A stretch of 64,000 nucleotides of DNA from CAWDDG01 sp963801065 (lineage in GTDB: Bacteria; Actinomycetota; Actinomycetes; Jiangellales; Jiangellaceae), in assembly GCA_963801065.1 (NCBI GenBank), contig CAWDDG010000003.1, positions 1 to 64,000 of the forward strand. Direction: 5' to 3'. The notes under the pieces were generated by a model. The model was not told the origin of the DNA. It searched no databases and saw only the letters and a list, made by a program, of their open reading frames with translations. This document shows positions 62,804 through 64,000 of this stretch, one piece after another. The number at the start of each line of letters is the position of its first letter. Position 1 is the first letter of the stretch. Both the position numbers and the translations under genes were made by a program.

Positions 62804-64000
62804 CTACTTGACGTACCCGATGGGGATGACCGTTGGTGTCTCCGGCGGCGGCTCGCTCTGGTATGCCGAGCGGATGCCGGTGATGTACCGGCGGCAGCGC
62901 TCGGTGAGACCGTCGGCGGTCTGCATCCGCCCCTTGGTAACGAGGATGCCGAGGTCGGCACCTTTGAAGCGGTAGTCGCCCGGGCCGTATACACGCATGT
63001 AGAAGCACTCGTCTTCATGGGTGACTTCGTGCCAGTCGTTCGTCACCCGGACGAACCTCAGTTTGCCGTCGTCCGCGAGATGCCAGGTGCCGGTGCGCGG
63101 CGCCTCCAGGATCCGCTCCACCGAGTCGGTGGGCTCCTTCATGATCAGCTGCGCCCAGACGTCGACCGCGGCGAGGTCGCGCCACCGCTCGTTGATCTCG
63201 TCGACGTCGACCGCGTAGTCGACGTCCATGAACTCGAGCAGATGGAACAGGAACAGTGGGATGTCGGCGTAGGCGCCGGCCGTCACATTGGTCATCGATG
63301 ACGCACCGGAAATGCGCGGGTTGAGCTCGCCGAGGTAGACGCTGTCCGAGTCGAGGTCGACCAGGACGTCCACCTCGAAGAATCCCTTGTAGCCCTCCTG
63401 CCGGAGGCGGTCGCCGAGCCGCCGCACGTGCTCGATCGCGATCGCCCGATGCGCCTCCGACAGCGCCTCCGGGAAGAGGTCGTTGCCACACCAGCCACCC
63501 TTGTACGGGGTCAGCTCGGGATAGCCGGTGAGGTCGGTCATGAACGGCCCGACGACGGTGCCGTGCCGGGTGTTCACCGCTTCGACGGCCGCGGCACGGT
63601 TGCGAATCCGCCGCATCACCTTCAGCTCTTCGTCGATCATGTATTCGGCGCTCGTGTCCCAGTCGGCCTCGGCCTTGATGAAGAACGTGGTCTTGCCGGA
63701 GTCGCCGTACGGCGTCTGCACGACCAGGTCAGAGCCGAGCCCGGCGTCGGCCGCGAGCTTGCTCAGCTCGGGGTAACTCTCTGCCCGCCCGAGGACGTTG
63801 GGCACCGACGGCGCGCCGGCCTCCTCCCCAAGGCGGGTCGTGACGATCTTCGAGTCCAGGCGGCGGCGAAGCGAGTCGGGCGGCAGGATCAGCTCGTAGC
63901 CCAGCTCCCCGCAGATCTGCTCGGTCTCCTCGTCGAAGAACACCATCGCGACCATCGGTGCCACACCGGAGGACCCGACCCGGGAGGCTATGTGGGCCTG
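62804..64000 (-). CDS. ATP-grasp ligase (5' end beyond the window)
   Basis: A partial ATP-grasp enzyme; at least 398 residues are visible and the frame stays open at the window edge, so the start is outside. Motifs: QTPYGDSGKTTFFIKAE (the Gly-rich nucleotide loop and Lys), KGFFEVDVLVDLDSD and VYLGELNPRISGASSMTNV, the two magnesium acids Glu/Asn. Such enzymes ligate an amine to a carboxylate or carry carboxyphosphate. The substrate is unknown. It is upstream of, and probably co-transcribed with, the aminobutyraldehyde dehydrogenase. Confidence 0.85.
   Translation of the reverse strand, partial: QAHIASRVGSSGVAPMVAMVFFDEETEQICGELGYELILPPDSLRRRLDSKIVTTRLGEEAGAPSVPNVLGRAESYPELSKLAADAGLGSDLVVQTPYGDSGKTTFFIKAEADWDTSAEYMIDEELKVMRRIRNRAAAVEAVNTRHGTVVGPFMTDLTGYPELTPYKGGWCGNDLFPEALSEAHRAIAIEHVRRLGDRLRQEGYKGFFEVDVLVDLDSDSVYLGELNPRISGASSMTNVTAGAYADIPLFLFHLLEFMDVDYAVDVDEINERWRDLAAVDVWAQLIMKEPTDSVERILEAPRTGTWHLADDGKLRFVRVTNDWHEVTHEDECFYMRVYGPGDYRFKGADLGILVTKGRMQTADGLTERCRRYITGIRSAYQSEPPPETPTVIPIGYVK

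Overview
The window is chromosomal DNA of a high-GC actinobacterium (Actinomycetota). The evidence is the gene content: a WhiB-family protein with an AT-hook, a mycoredoxin, AdnAB-type helicase-nucleases, an L,D-transpeptidase, many GTG starts and strong G/C at third codon positions. From memory, 0-42 kb follows the Mycobacterium tuberculosis Rv3193c-Rv3213c neighbourhood (UPF0182, PDZ protease, Zincin_2, ABC1 kinase, whiB7, uvrD2, mycoredoxin, nudC, adnB, adnA, alkyltransferase-like protein, moeZ, TetR, DUF3107, ferritin-like, RhlE-type helicase, ParA). This is an old conserved core rather than an island. The genus cannot be fixed from the sequence. I see no rRNA, tRNA, CRISPR array, prophage or IS element.

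Layout. 0-10.6 kb: membrane protein UPF0182, PPA1309-family protein, an HNH endonuclease whose start codon lies inside a perfect SOS/LexA box, Lon-like PDZ protease, moaE, an NAD-dependent epimerase, a Zincin_2 protein, NUDIX and YgjP-like metallopeptidase. 11-16.6 kb: small DUF5679 zinc protein, orphan ThiF/TOMM-type protein, glutaminyl cyclase, ABC1 kinase, small zinc-ribbon protein, alkaline-phosphatase-fold enzyme, then a tandem array of nested palindromes. 17-23.5 kb: whiB7 with a complete-looking attenuated leader, uvrD2, mycoredoxin, nudC, purine nucleoside phosphorylase, EEP-fold protein. 23.5-30 kb: adnB and a frameshifted adnA. 30-45 kb: alkyltransferase-like protein, a kinase/flippase-like fusion, moeZ, TetR, DUF3107, RNA helicase, L,D-transpeptidase, ParA, hydrolase, anti-sigma-type ATPase, RecB-like nuclease, MarC remnant, PHP enzyme. 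45-50.6 kb: two-component system with a PhoP-like box, a LolA-like exported protein and an ABC exporter. 50.6-64 kb: a catabolic cluster under a PucR regulator (PLP decarboxylase, agmatinase/guanidinobutyrase, APC permease, class III aminotransferase, amidase, NylB-like serine hydrolase, aminobutyraldehyde dehydrogenase, ATP-grasp ligase), cut by the window end.

How they work together. The middle of the window is stress defence and genome maintenance: WhiB7 (antibiotic response), mycoredoxin (redox), UvrD2 and AdnAB (DNA repair), NudC and the alkyltransferase-like protein. The right end reads as conversion of arginine-, agmatine- or guanidino-derived compounds to 4-aminobutyrate and on to central metabolism.

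A striking feature is the number of single-base frame breaks in conserved genes (near 11520, 28872, 35400, 38888, 42031, 42546 and 42902). Five lie within 7.6 kb, next to an in-frame internal deletion of marC. They look like consensus errors or recent decay rather than programmed frameshifts. Starts and functions below are inferred by eye from motifs; no database search was run.
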